Shown here in pieces: positions 1-7,713 of a stretch of 64,000 bases of DNA. A program made the position numbers and the translations under genes. The stretch's first letter is position 1. Every line of letters begins with the position of its first letter. The notes beneath the pieces were generated by a model. That model had not been told where the DNA came from. It searched no databases and was given only the letters and a program-made list of their open reading frames with translations. Origin of the DNA: Larkinella humicola (GTDB taxonomy: Bacteria > Bacteroidota > Bacteroidia > Cytophagales > Spirosomataceae); contig NZ_VTWS01000003.1 in the NCBI RefSeq assembly GCF_008727875.1, positions 124,001-188,000 of the forward strand, in the 5' to 3' direction.

Positions 1-347
1 TGCAAAAATAAATTCATGTTTCAAAAAATATCGGAGTGTAATCGTACGACCAATGATCTGGTAAAAACCCGTCGAGAAGTCTGATAACTAATTCGATGTC
101 GAAAAATGAGAAAATATTTTTGCATTTCCTAAATTCATACGCCAAAAATTTAGGATACGGTAGGTATTTTATGGATAATGAGGTAAAAAATATGCGAAAT
201 TATTTCTGCAGTTCCCCCTGGTTTTCTGCGCGAAGCAAGCGGTAATGGGGTATTTGGAGGAAATCGGGTATCGGTTTGAAGTCTTTTCTGTCGGACAAAT
301 CGACAAATACAGTAAGTACTTAATTTATTGATCGAAAATCACAACGT
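1..347 (+). promoter_or_regulatory. Leader/promoter region of the exopolysaccharide operon
   Basis: No gene is seen here. The stretch is AT-rich in its first 180 bases and lies directly upstream of the first export gene, so it should hold the main promoter of the plus-strand arm. At 281-296 it carries GTCTTTTCTGTCGGAC, nearly identical to a box upstream of ugd on the other strand (24275-24290). The start codon is preceded by CACAACGT, a partial match to the TACTCAACGTT motif found before other genes of the locus. I do not see an exact Bacteroidota -7 element (TAnnTTTG), so the start of transcription is not placed. Confidence 0.45.
281..296 (+). promoter_or_regulatory. Box shared with the ugd upstream region
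   Basis: GTCTTTTCTGTCGGAC at 281-296 matches GTCTTTCTGTCGGA on the minus strand at 24275-24290 except for one extra T. It lies about 53 bases before the first gene of the plus-strand arm; the partner lies about 42 bases before ugd, a leading gene of the minus-strand arm. A common regulator binding both ends of the locus is an inference from only two copies. Confidence 0.35.
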
Positions 348-1133
348 ATGAAGAATTGGAATTCCCTGGCACTCTGTTTCATGATCATTGCTTTCTCGTC
401 CTGCATTTCACAAAAACAGATCACCTATTTTCAAAGCCCGGTAGCCGACACCACGGCACAGGCCGAAGATATCACGAACAAGTACATCCCCACCATTCAA
501 CCCAATGATTTATTGGGGATCAATGTCAATAGCCTGAACCCGGAAGCCAGCAGCTTTTTCAATCCGTACGCTGCCGCCGAACGAGTACCCACTTTTCAAA
601 CCGTGAACGGACAGGTTCCGGTTACGGCGGTCGTAGGTTACCTCGTCGACACGCAGGGACAGGTCCAACTGCCGCTGGTGGGAAAAATAAAAGTATTGGG
701 ACTTACCTCCGCTGGCGCGCAGGAATTGATTCAGGAAAAGCTGAAGAATTACCTGAAAGAACCTACGGTGGCCGTCCGGTTTCTGAATTTTAAAGTATCG
801 GTGCTGGGTGAAGTAGCCCGACCGTCGATGTTCAGCGTTCCGAATGAGCAGATGACCCTGACGGAAGCCCTGAGTTTGGCCGGCGATATTACCATCTACG
901 GCCGCCGGGACAATGTCATGGTGATTCGGGAGACGAACGGGAAACGGGAATTTGGCCGGGTCAACATGAATCAGCGGGATCTGTTCAAGTCGCCTTTTTA
1001 CTATTTGCATCCGAACGATGTCATTTACGTAGAACCGGGGAAAGCCCGTCTGGCCTATGCCGACCGCTTTTACACCATTCTGCCATCGATCATCGGCGCG
1101 CTGTCTCTGATCGCAGTCATTATACGCCGTTAA
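348..1133 (+). CDS. Polysaccharide export lipoprotein (Wza/BexD-like)
   Basis: This is the outer-membrane polysaccharide export component that would form the exit channel for the polymer. The 261-residue protein begins with a lipoprotein signal ending in FSSC (Cys19 is the lipidation site), followed by the poly_export domain (about 45-140) and an SLBB-type domain (about 145-230, starting VSVLGEVARPSMFSVP). It ends with a hydrophobic segment (about 241-259) and two arginines, the short C-terminal membrane anchor usual in Bacteroidota homologues. It is the first gene of the exopolysaccharide cluster and lies 74 bases before the BY-kinase gene, its usual partner. The ATG is preceded by CACAACGT. 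Identification of the family is firm; the exported polymer is unknown. Confidence 0.93.
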   Translation: MKNWNSLALCFMIIAFSSCISQKQITYFQSPVADTTAQAEDITNKYIPTIQPNDLLGINVNSLNPEASSFFNPYAAAERVPTFQTVNGQVPVTAVVGYLVDTQGQVQLPLVGKIKVLGLTSAGAQELIQEKLKNYLKEPTVAVRFLNFKVSVLGEVARPSMFSVPNEQMTLTEALSLAGDITIYGRRDNVMVIRETNGKREFGRVNMNQRDLFKSPFYYLHPNDVIYVEPGKARLAYADRFYTILPSIIGALSLIAVIIRR

Positions 1134-1150
1134 TACAGCATACCAGCGGC

Positions 1151-1172
1151 AGTGGGCCCGGATCGGGCCACT
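1151..1172 (+). terminator. Stem-loop between wza-like and wzc-like genes
   Basis: AGTGGGCCCG and CGGGCCACT pair around a two-base loop, with one bulged G. No T-run follows, so it may be an attenuator or mRNA-stabilising hairpin rather than a true terminator. It sits 19 bases before the ATTACTCAACAACGTTATG element. Confidence 0.45.
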
Positions 1173-1191
1173 TGCCAAACGATAATACCTA

Positions 1192-1210
1192 ATTACTCAA
1201 CAACGTTATG
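1192..1210 (+). promoter_or_regulatory. TACTCAACGTT start-codon motif, copy 1
   Basis: ATTACTCAACAACGTTATG ends in the ATG of the BY-kinase gene. Compared with the copies before ugd and the UDP-xylose synthase (TTTACTCAACGTTATG) it has three extra bases (ACA) in the middle. Function unknown; see findings. Confidence 0.45.
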
Positions 1211-3568
1211 ATCACAACTCCGTATGTTTACCACCAGCAGGAGGAAAAAGAACCTGACCTTCGGCTGATCCTCTTCCGGTATCTGAAAAACTGGAAATGG
1301 TTTCTGCTCTCGCTCGTCGTCGCGCTGGCCATCGGGTATGCGTACCTGCAATACCAGGTTCCGATCTACAAAGTACAAAGCAGTATTTTGATCAAGGACG
1401 AGAAAAAGGGGATTTCGGCGGACAACATCATGAAAGAAATGGATCTCTTCACGGATTCAAAGGTTGTCGAGAACGAAATCGAAATTCTGAAGTCCTATAC
1501 GATCATGGAGAAGGTAAACGACGCGCTGGCGCTGGATGTTTCCTATTTCCACGATACGCCGGTTGGCGAGCGCGAGATTTATAAAGATTCTCCGTTCCGC
1601 CTGGTTGTCGAACAACCCAAACCGCTGCTGTACGAAGATGGCTTCAAAGTGGAGTTTGTGGACCCTGCCACGGTTAAAATTGGGGAAAAGAAATATGCCG
1701 TTAACCAAAGTCTGAACACCGAATTTGGCCGGATCCGGATTTTCCCGAAAGCGGGTGCCAAGCTCGACAAAGAACCCGTTATTGTTCACGTGGCTCCCAA
1801 ACAGGAGCTTATTCAGAATTTTGTTGAAGATTTGAAAGTTGAAGCGACCAGCAAACAGTCAACGGTTCTGATCCTCAGCCTGGAAACTGCGGTACCCGAA
1901 AAAGGGCGTAACATCCTTGACAAAATTGTGGAGGAATACAATGATGCCGCTCTGAAAGATAAAAACCTGGTGGCAGCCAATACGCTGGATTTCATCGAAG
2001 AACGCCTGAAACTCATCTCTGGTGAACTCGCAACGGTGGAAAAAGATGTGGAAAGCTACAAATCAGCGGAAGGGATTACGGATATCAGTACCGAATCACA
2101 GATTTTTCTGCAAAACGTTCAGCAGAACGATGCCCAATTGAGCCAGGTCAATATTCAGTTGGGTGCCCTGGAAGACGTCGAAAAGTACGTTCGCAGTAAA
2201 GAGGGGGAACGAGGCTCTGCTCCTTCCACCCTGGGCCTGACTGATCCTACTCTTTTAGGGCTGATTGCCAAGGTGTCGGAACTGGAACTACAACGCGAAA
2301 CGCTGGTGAAGACCACCTCAGAAAACAACCCCATTCTGCGTTCACTGGACGAACAAATCCGGACTACCAAATCGAACATCACCGATAACATCCAGACGAT
2401 GAAGAACATCATGACGGGCACCCGCCAGAAGTTGATGGCTCACAATCGCAAGTTTGAATCGATGATCCGGTCGGTGCCGCGCAAAGAACGGGCGTTACTC
2501 GACATCACGCGCCAACAGGCCATCAAAAACAACCTGTATACCTACCTGCTGGCCAAACGCGAAGAAACCGCTCTTTCCTACGCTTCGGCCATTGCCGATA
2601 GCCGGACGATCGATATGGCTCGCAGTGGCAGCAAGCCCATTAAGCCCAAAAAGAGCATGATCTTTTTGCTATTCGGAGCGTTGGGCTTGTTGATCCCGGT
2701 TGGTGCTTTCGCTACCCGCGACATGCTGAACAACCGGATTGGTAAGCGCACGGATATTGAAGAGCTGACGAGTACGCCGATTGTCGGCGAAATCTCCTAC
2801 GCCAAGCATAAATTCCCGCTGGTGGTTACATCCAACAGCCGGTCGATTGTTGCGGAGCAGGTACGTGCCTTGCGAACCAATCTGCAATTCCTGCGATCCA
2901 ACAACGAGAGCCTCGCCATCCTGTTTACGTCCAGCATTAGTGGGGAAGGTAAATCGTTCATCTCACTAAACCTCGGAGCCAGCCTGGCCCTCATCGACCG
3001 TCCGACGGTTATTTTGGAAATGGACTTACGCCGTCCGAAATTGCACTCCATGCTGGACATGCCCAATACCGTCGGGATCAGCAACTTCCTGGTCGGTCAG
3101 GTAACCCTGGACGAAATTCTGCAACCCGTACCAGGCATGCAAAACTACTTCATCCTGACCAGCGGCCCCATTCCACCTAACCCGGCGGAGCTGCTGGTGA
3201 GTGACAAAGTCGATGATTTGTTTCACCAGCTTCGGGAACGCTTCCAGTACATCATCGTGGATTCACCGCCGATTGGTCTGGTTACCGATGCCCAGATCCT
3301 CGCCGACAAAACCGATGCGACCATGTACGTCGTCCGTCATGATGTAACGCCCAAGCAGCACATGAAAATGGTGGACGTCATGTACAAAGAACAACGCTTC
3401 CGGAAGTTGAGCCTGATTCTGAATTCAATCAATGAAGGAACCGGCTACGGATACGGCTACGGATACGGGTATGGCTACGGATACGGTTCCGGTGGCTATT
3501 ATGAACAGGACCCCATCGCCAAAAAATCCTTTCTGAAGCGGTTGCTGCCAGGCAACAAACCAGCCTAA
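1208..3568 (+). CDS. Polysaccharide biosynthesis tyrosine autokinase (Wzc-like BY-kinase)
   Basis: This inner-membrane polysaccharide co-polymerase and bacterial tyrosine kinase controls chain length and couples polymerisation to export. The 786-residue protein has an N-terminal Wzz domain, a first membrane helix near 31-49, a long periplasmic coiled-coil region (about 230-450), a second helix near 482-502 and a cytoplasmic kinase domain. Walker A (SGEGKS, near 578), Walker A' (EMDLRRP, near 605) and Walker B (YIIVDSPP, near 683) are intact. The tail holds a striking alternating Gly-Tyr run (coded at 3443-3500) that ends GSGGYYEQ and is the likely autophosphorylation cluster. A PHP-type phosphatase able to reverse this sits at the other end of the locus (24676-25416). 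Start chosen at the ATG inside the TACTCAAC..AACGTTATG motif. Confidence 0.95.
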   Translation: MITTPYVYHQQEEKEPDLRLILFRYLKNWKWFLLSLVVALAIGYAYLQYQVPIYKVQSSILIKDEKKGISADNIMKEMDLFTDSKVVENEIEILKSYTIMEKVNDALALDVSYFHDTPVGEREIYKDSPFRLVVEQPKPLLYEDGFKVEFVDPATVKIGEKKYAVNQSLNTEFGRIRIFPKAGAKLDKEPVIVHVAPKQELIQNFVEDLKVEATSKQSTVLILSLETAVPEKGRNILDKIVEEYNDAALKDKNLVAANTLDFIEERLKLISGELATVEKDVESYKSAEGITDISTESQIFLQNVQQNDAQLSQVNIQLGALEDVEKYVRSKEGERGSAPSTLGLTDPTLLGLIAKVSELELQRETLVKTTSENNPILRSLDEQIRTTKSNITDNIQTMKNIMTGTRQKLMAHNRKFESMIRSVPRKERALLDITRQQAIKNNLYTYLLAKREETALSYASAIADSRTIDMARSGSKPIKPKKSMIFLLFGALGLLIPVGAFATRDMLNNRIGKRTDIEELTSTPIVGEISYAKHKFPLVVTSNSRSIVAEQVRALRTNLQFLRSNNESLAILFTSSISGEGKSFISLNLGASLALIDRPTVILEMDLRRPKLHSMLDMPNTVGISNFLVGQVTLDEILQPVPGMQNYFILTSGPIPPNPAELLVSDKVDDLFHQLRERFQYIIVDSPPIGLVTDAQILADKTDATMYVVRHDVTPKQHMKMVDVMYKEQRFRKLSLILNSINEGTGYGYGYGYGYGYGYGSGGYYEQDPIAKKSFLKRLLPGNKPA
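3443..3500 (+). repeat. In-frame Gly-Tyr codon repeat in the kinase tail
   Basis: GGCTAC, GGATAC and GGTATG-like hexamers alternate about eight times and encode the Gly-Tyr tail. The unit is 6 bases, so slippage would change the number of tyrosines without shifting frame. It is coding, not an intergenic repeat. Confidence 0.8.
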
Positions 3569-3593
3569 TACAATACCAACTACTTGATGGATT

Positions 3594-3619
3594 CCCAACC
3601 GGTTTTACTCCCGGTTGGG
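3594..3619 (+). terminator. Stem-loop after the BY-kinase gene
   Basis: CCCAACCGG (3594-3602) pairs perfectly with CCGGTTGGG (3611-3619) around an 8-base loop. There is no T-run after it. Like three other copies of the TACTCAAC motif, the copy at 3641-3665 lies shortly downstream of such a hairpin. Confidence 0.55.
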
Positions 3620-3640
3620 AGAACATTGCCTAGTAACTCG

Positions 3641-3665
3641 TATTTACTCAACCTGGAACGTTATG
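3641..3665 (+). promoter_or_regulatory. TACTCAACGTT start-codon motif, copy 2
   Basis: TTTACTCAAC and AACGTTATG are both present but separated by CTGG, so the motif is split. The final ATG (3663) is the preferred start of the priming sugar transferase. Confidence 0.4.
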
Positions 3666-4319
3666 ATTAACCTGTTACAACCCGACTCCTCGTACTATGT
3701 CGTCAGTGAGACGGCTGCGGGAAAGCCACAGCCGGTAGCTAAGCGGGCCTTCGACATCACCGTATCCCTCTTGGTTGCCGTATTCATTCTATCCTGGTTT
3801 ATCCCCCTACTTGGGCTGTTGATCAGACTGGAATCGCGGGGGCCTGTCTTGTTCGTTCAGTTGCGATCGGGACGGAATGGACGGCCTTTCCCCTGTCTGA
3901 AATTTCGGACGATGAAATACCAGCGAAACGCTTCCTTCAAACAAGCGACCCACAACGATATGCGAATTACCCGGATTGGGCGAATTCTGCGAAAAACCAA
4001 TCTGGACGAATTGCCCCAGGTTCTGAATGTCATTGCGGGTCACATGAGCATCGTTGGTCCCCGCCCCCACCCGATTCCCCTCGATGTCCAGTATATGCCC
4101 CTCATACCGGAATACAAGCACCGGTTTGCGGTAAAACCGGGGATAACTGGTCTGGCCCAGTCGAAAGGACTGCGGGGCGAAACATCAGAACTCAACCAAA
4201 TGCGCCACCGGGTCCGCTACGACATCTGGTATACCAAATATACCTCACTTCCTCTGGATGTGAAGATCTGCTGGTGGACGGTAGAAAAAATGGTAAAAGG
4301 TGACAAAAACGCCCGGTAA
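3663..4319 (+). CDS. Priming sugar-phosphate transferase (WcaJ/WbaP type)
   Basis: This enzyme transfers a sugar-1-phosphate from a UDP-sugar to undecaprenyl phosphate and so starts repeat-unit assembly at the inner membrane. The 219-residue protein has one hydrophobic hairpin (FDITVSLLVAVFILSW onward) after a short cytoplasmic N-terminus, then the bacterial sugar transferase domain with KFRTM, RKTNLDELPQ and the SIVGPRPHP block. It is the short form without the N-terminal CoA-binding-like module of long WcaJ proteins. An in-frame ATG at 3615 would add 16 residues, but the ATG at 3663 follows the locus-wide AACGTT motif and gives the more usual N-terminus. The sugar used cannot be told from sequence. 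Confidence 0.9.
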   Translation: MINLLQPDSSYYVVSETAAGKPQPVAKRAFDITVSLLVAVFILSWFIPLLGLLIRLESRGPVLFVQLRSGRNGRPFPCLKFRTMKYQRNASFKQATHNDMRITRIGRILRKTNLDELPQVLNVIAGHMSIVGPRPHPIPLDVQYMPLIPEYKHRFAVKPGITGLAQSKGLRGETSELNQMRHRVRYDIWYTKYTSLPLDVKICWWTVEKMVKGDKNAR

Positions 4320-4356
4320 TAAGCGGTTTCAGACGCTCTGACAAGAAAAGATCCCT

Positions 4357-5301
4357 ATGACTTGTAGTATCATCATACGAGCCTTTAATGAAGAAGCTCA
4401 TATAGGCAAGTTGCTCAACGGCATCAAACAACAGGAAACCGGCACCGATCTGGAAGTGATTCTGGTTGATTCGGGTTCCAAGGACAATACCGTCCGCATT
4501 GCCGAAAGCTACGGAGCCAAAATTGTACGGATTCGTCCGGAGGAGTTCTCCTTTGGCCGGGCGCTTAACATTGGCTGCCAGCAGGCTTCGGGAGATATTC
4601 TGTTGTTTGCCAGTGCGCACGTCTACCCGGTTTATACGAATTGGATCGATCAAATGCTCAAGCCATTTGGAGATCAGAAAGTGGCCCTGACCTACGGGCG
4701 GCAGATCGGGAATCAACTCAGCAAATACTCGGAGCAACAATTGTTTGCCAAATGGTTTCCGGCGGTTTCCAACTACAACCAGCAAATTCCATTCTGCAAC
4801 AATGCCAATACGGCCATTCGGCGTTCGCTCTGGGAAGAGTTGCCCTACGACGAAACCCTGACCGGACTGGAAGATTTGCATTGGGCCAGCGAAATTTTAC
4901 AACGGGGTTACCGGATTGCCTATGATGCCGACGCCACCATTGTCCACGTCCACGAAGAAACGCCCCGGAAGATCTTCAACCGGTATTATCGGGAGGCCAT
5001 TGCGTTCAAACGACTGAAGCCGATGGCGCAGTTTGGTCTCTGGGATTTTGCCTACCTGTCCGTATCCAATCTGATCAGCGATTACGTAACCGCAGCCCAG
5101 GAGCGCGTTCTGTGGCAACACATTGCAGAAATCCCGGTTTTCCGCATCCTGCAATTCTGGGGAACGTATCAGGGATACCGTTTCGTCGGGACACTCGACC
5201 GGACCCTGCGGGAGCGGTTTTATTATCCGAATGAAGTTTTCAGGCGAGAGAAACCGGTGAGCCAGGAACCGGTAGTCATGAAACAAATCGCTTACGAATA
5301 A
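4357..5301 (+). CDS. Glycosyltransferase family 2 (rhamnosyl/galactosyl-type)
   Basis: A cytoplasmic inverting GT-A transferase that would add a sugar to the lipid-linked repeat unit. The N-terminus TCSIIIRAFNEEAHIGKLL and the nucleotide-binding VDSGSKDNT (near 42-50) are typical of GT2, followed by an FASAHVYP segment where the metal-binding motif would lie and ETLTGLEDLHWASEI, an ED-type catalytic-base region near 165-180. At 314 residues it has normal length. It lies 37 bases after the priming transferase in the same direction and probably acts early on the repeat unit. Donor and linkage are unknown. Confidence 0.88.
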   Translation: MTCSIIIRAFNEEAHIGKLLNGIKQQETGTDLEVILVDSGSKDNTVRIAESYGAKIVRIRPEEFSFGRALNIGCQQASGDILLFASAHVYPVYTNWIDQMLKPFGDQKVALTYGRQIGNQLSKYSEQQLFAKWFPAVSNYNQQIPFCNNANTAIRRSLWEELPYDETLTGLEDLHWASEILQRGYRIAYDADATIVHVHEETPRKIFNRYYREAIAFKRLKPMAQFGLWDFAYLSVSNLISDYVTAAQERVLWQHIAEIPVFRILQFWGTYQGYRFVGTLDRTLRERFYYPNEVFRREKPVSQEPVVMKQIAYE

Positions 5302-5336
5302 CCAGGCCGTCTTGCAAAACACTTAACGTTAACTAT

Positions 5337-6020
5337 ATGAAATACTCTGTTGCTGCTATCGTCCCCATGCGCCACTCCAGCGAGCGCGTGCCGGGCAAAA
5401 ACTACCGGGATTTTGCCGGTAAACCGTTGTTTCACCGCATTGTAGACACCCTGCTGGAGTGCCCTTCGATTACGCAGGTCGTCATCGACACCGACAGTCC
5501 GACGGTTATCGAACAGGTCGAAGAATTTTATCCGACCGTTACCGTCCTGGAGCGGCCCGAACACCTGCGCGACGGAGCCATTCCGATGAACAACGTTCTG
5601 CTAAATACCTGCAACCAGATTCCGGCCGATTTTTACCTGCAAACCCACAGCACCAATCCGCTCCTGTCGGCCGAAACCGTTGAGAAAGGCATTCAGCAAT
5701 TTCTGAAAAACTACCCGATTTACGATACGCTGTTTGGCGTTACCCGACTCCAGACGCGTTTGTGGGATCAGTTGGCGAGAGCCGTCAATCACAACCCGGC
5801 CATTTTGCTCCGGACGCAGGATCTGCCGCCGATTTACATGGAGAACTCCTGCATGTACCTCTTCAAAAAAGAAACGCTGATTCAAAAACATAACCGCATC
5901 GGTGACCGCCCCTTCATGTACGAGATTGCAGACATTGAAGCGCAGGACATCGATGTTGAACTGAATTTTAAAGTAGCCGAATTTCTGTTTACCGAACTTT
6001 ATCCTGAACTGGCCCTATGA
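5337..6020 (+). CDS. CMP-sugar synthetase (acylneuraminate cytidylyltransferase family)
   Basis: Members of this family activate 3-deoxy or sialic-type sugars with CTP, giving a CMP-sugar donor. The 227-residue protein starts SVAAIVPMRHSSERVPGKNY, the nucleotide-binding motif of NeuA/KdsB proteins, and has the FAGKPLF block, VVIDTDSP and an ETLIQKHNRIGDRPF segment near the C-terminus. It overlaps the next gene by four bases (ATGA), and that gene is followed three bases later by an SDR gene, so the three are probably translationally coupled and act on one sugar. No NeuB-type synthase is present in the window, so the substrate is unclear; it may not be a sialic acid. A cytidylate kinase is encoded in the opposing arm. 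Confidence 0.88.
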   Translation: MKYSVAAIVPMRHSSERVPGKNYRDFAGKPLFHRIVDTLLECPSITQVVIDTDSPTVIEQVEEFYPTVTVLERPEHLRDGAIPMNNVLLNTCNQIPADFYLQTHSTNPLLSAETVEKGIQQFLKNYPIYDTLFGVTRLQTRLWDQLARAVNHNPAILLRTQDLPPIYMENSCMYLFKKETLIQKHNRIGDRPFMYEIADIEAQDIDVELNFKVAEFLFTELYPELAL

Positions 6021-6961
6021 AAGTGTTGATTACCTGCCCTCCCATGCTCGGGCAACTTGCCGAATTCCTGCCCATTTTTGAAGAAGCGGGCATTGAAGTG
6101 ATTGCTCCGAAAGTCGTTCAGATTTTATCGGAAGAAGAACTGCTGGAACTCGTTCCAACCGTCGACGGCTGGATCATCGGCGATGACCAGGCCACCGAAC
6201 GCATCTTTCGCGCCGGAAAAGCCGGAAAGTTGAAAGCTGCCGTCAAGTGGGGAATTGGCGTCGATAATGTTGACTTCAAGGCGTGTAAGGAATTAGGGAT
6301 TCCCATTATCAACACCCCGATGATGTTTGGTGCCGAAGTGGCCACCATCGCGGTGTCTTACGTTTTGGGATTGGCGCGGCAAACGTATTACATCGACCGC
6401 GAAGTGCGGGCGGGCAATTGGGTAAAACCGGCGGGAATGTCGCTGGCTGGCCACACCGTCGCGCTCGTTGGTTTTGGCGACATCGGGAAAGCCACCGCCC
6501 GGTTTCTGAAAGCATTCGATATGCACATCAATGTGTATGACCCCTTTGCAAAACGGACGGAGGAAGACGAAGAAGCCTACCGCTTTCTGAACTTCCCCGA
6601 AGAACTGGAAACCGCCGATTTTGTGGTTTCGACCTGCGCCCTGACGCCCGCGACGAAACACCTGATCAATGCCGAATCGATTCAACGGATGAAAGACGGC
6701 GTTCGGATTGTGAACGTATCCAGAGGGCCGATTGTCGATGAAGCCGCTTTGCTGGAAGGTCTCAAGAGTGGCAAAGTTCACTCGGCTGGTCTGGATGTGT
6801 TTGAAACAGAGCCTCTGCCAATGGACTCGGAGCTTCGGAATTTTGACCGGTGCATTTTCGGAACCCACAACGGTTCCAATACCATTCAGGGGGTACGGCG
6901 TGCCAGTCACCAGGCGATTCGTTCGATGTTCGAGTTTCTGGAAATTGGTGTAACTGCGTAA
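6017..6961 (+). CDS. D-2-hydroxyacid dehydrogenase (phosphoglycerate dehydrogenase-like)
   Basis: A NAD-dependent dehydrogenase of the D-isomer 2-hydroxyacid family. The 314-residue protein shows the catalytic/Rossmann split arrangement: GMSLAGHTVALVGFGDIGKA gives GxGxxG near 155, with NVSRGPIVDEAALLEGLKSG around the catalytic Arg region, DVFETEPLP, and the catalytic His in FGTHNGSNT near 285. There is no C-terminal ACT domain, so it is unlikely to be the serine-pathway SerA. Its start overlaps the stop of the CMP-sugar synthetase, which points to oxidation or reduction of a precursor of a CMP-activated sugar. The exact substrate cannot be named. Confidence 0.85.
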   Translation: MKVLITCPPMLGQLAEFLPIFEEAGIEVIAPKVVQILSEEELLELVPTVDGWIIGDDQATERIFRAGKAGKLKAAVKWGIGVDNVDFKACKELGIPIINTPMMFGAEVATIAVSYVLGLARQTYYIDREVRAGNWVKPAGMSLAGHTVALVGFGDIGKATARFLKAFDMHINVYDPFAKRTEEDEEAYRFLNFPEELETADFVVSTCALTPATKHLINAESIQRMKDGVRIVNVSRGPIVDEAALLEGLKSGKVHSAGLDVFETEPLPMDSELRNFDRCIFGTHNGSNTIQGVRRASHQAIRSMFEFLEIGVTA

Positions 6962-6964
6962 ACG

Positions 6965-7693
6965 ATGAAAAAAATACTGATTACAGGGGTTCTAGGCGGT
7001 ATTGGCAGTGCACTGGCACTTGCCTTTCGCGAAGCCGGCTATTACGTGTACGGGCTGGACATTCAGGCATCGGAACATCACCAGGCCGACCGTCTGATCC
7101 AGTTCGATCTTCATCAGTTCAGCACGAATGAAGCCTACCGAAACGAGTGGAAACACACGTTCAATGTGCTGATCCCGGAGCTTCACGTTCTGATCAACAA
7201 TGCCGCCGTGCAAATGCTCGGTAGCCTGGATGAATTAAAGCTGGACGACTGGAATCATACCATGACCGTCAACCTGACCGGTCCGCTGCTGCTTAGCCAG
7301 CACTTTCTGGAGCAACTGGAAGACGTAAACGGCAGCATTATCAACATTGGCAGCATTCACCAGCAACTGACCAAACGCCGGTTTATTAGTTACGCCACCT
7401 CGAAAAGCGCCCTTATTGGCCTGACCAGAGCCTTAGCCGTCGATTTGGAAGGCCGGGTGCGGGTCAACGCCATTAGCCCTGCAGCCATCGAAACCGATAT
7501 GCTGCTGGCCGGATTCGACGGGAATCAGGGTGCCCTGGATGAACTCCGCAAGATTCACCCCGTACAACGAATCGGGCGCCCGCAGGACGTCGCCACGATG
7601 GCGTTGTTCCTGGCGTCGGAGAACTCCGGTTTTATTCACGGAGCCAATCTGTCGCTGGATGGCGGTATTAGTTCGGTCTTGAAGGATTTGTAG
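6965..7693 (+). CDS. SDR-family oxidoreductase, CMP-sugar module
   Basis: A classical short-chain dehydrogenase/reductase of 242 residues. The cofactor site ILITGVLGGIGSALALAF (near 4-20), the NNAAVQ segment (near 78), the catalytic Ser in NIGSIHQQ, and YATSKSAL (Tyr and Lys of YxxxK, near 142) are all visible, as is the AISPAAIETDM loop. It starts 3 bases after the hydroxyacid dehydrogenase gene. SDR proteins next to cytidylyltransferases are known from nonulosonic-acid loci (PtmA-PtmB in Campylobacter), which fits a role in making or modifying the CMP-linked sugar; the reaction is an inference. Confidence 0.87.
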   Translation: MKKILITGVLGGIGSALALAFREAGYYVYGLDIQASEHHQADRLIQFDLHQFSTNEAYRNEWKHTFNVLIPELHVLINNAAVQMLGSLDELKLDDWNHTMTVNLTGPLLLSQHFLEQLEDVNGSIINIGSIHQQLTKRRFISYATSKSALIGLTRALAVDLEGRVRVNAISPAAIETDMLLAGFDGNQGALDELRKIHPVQRIGRPQDVATMALFLASENSGFIHGANLSLDGGISSVLKDL

Positions 7694-7713
7694 AGTACCC
7701 ATAAATCAATAGT

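Noticed and set aside
3443-3500. Possible CRISPR-like or tandem intergenic repeat
   Set aside because: The repeat is in frame inside the BY-kinase tail and has no spacers. No CRISPR array was seen anywhere in the window.
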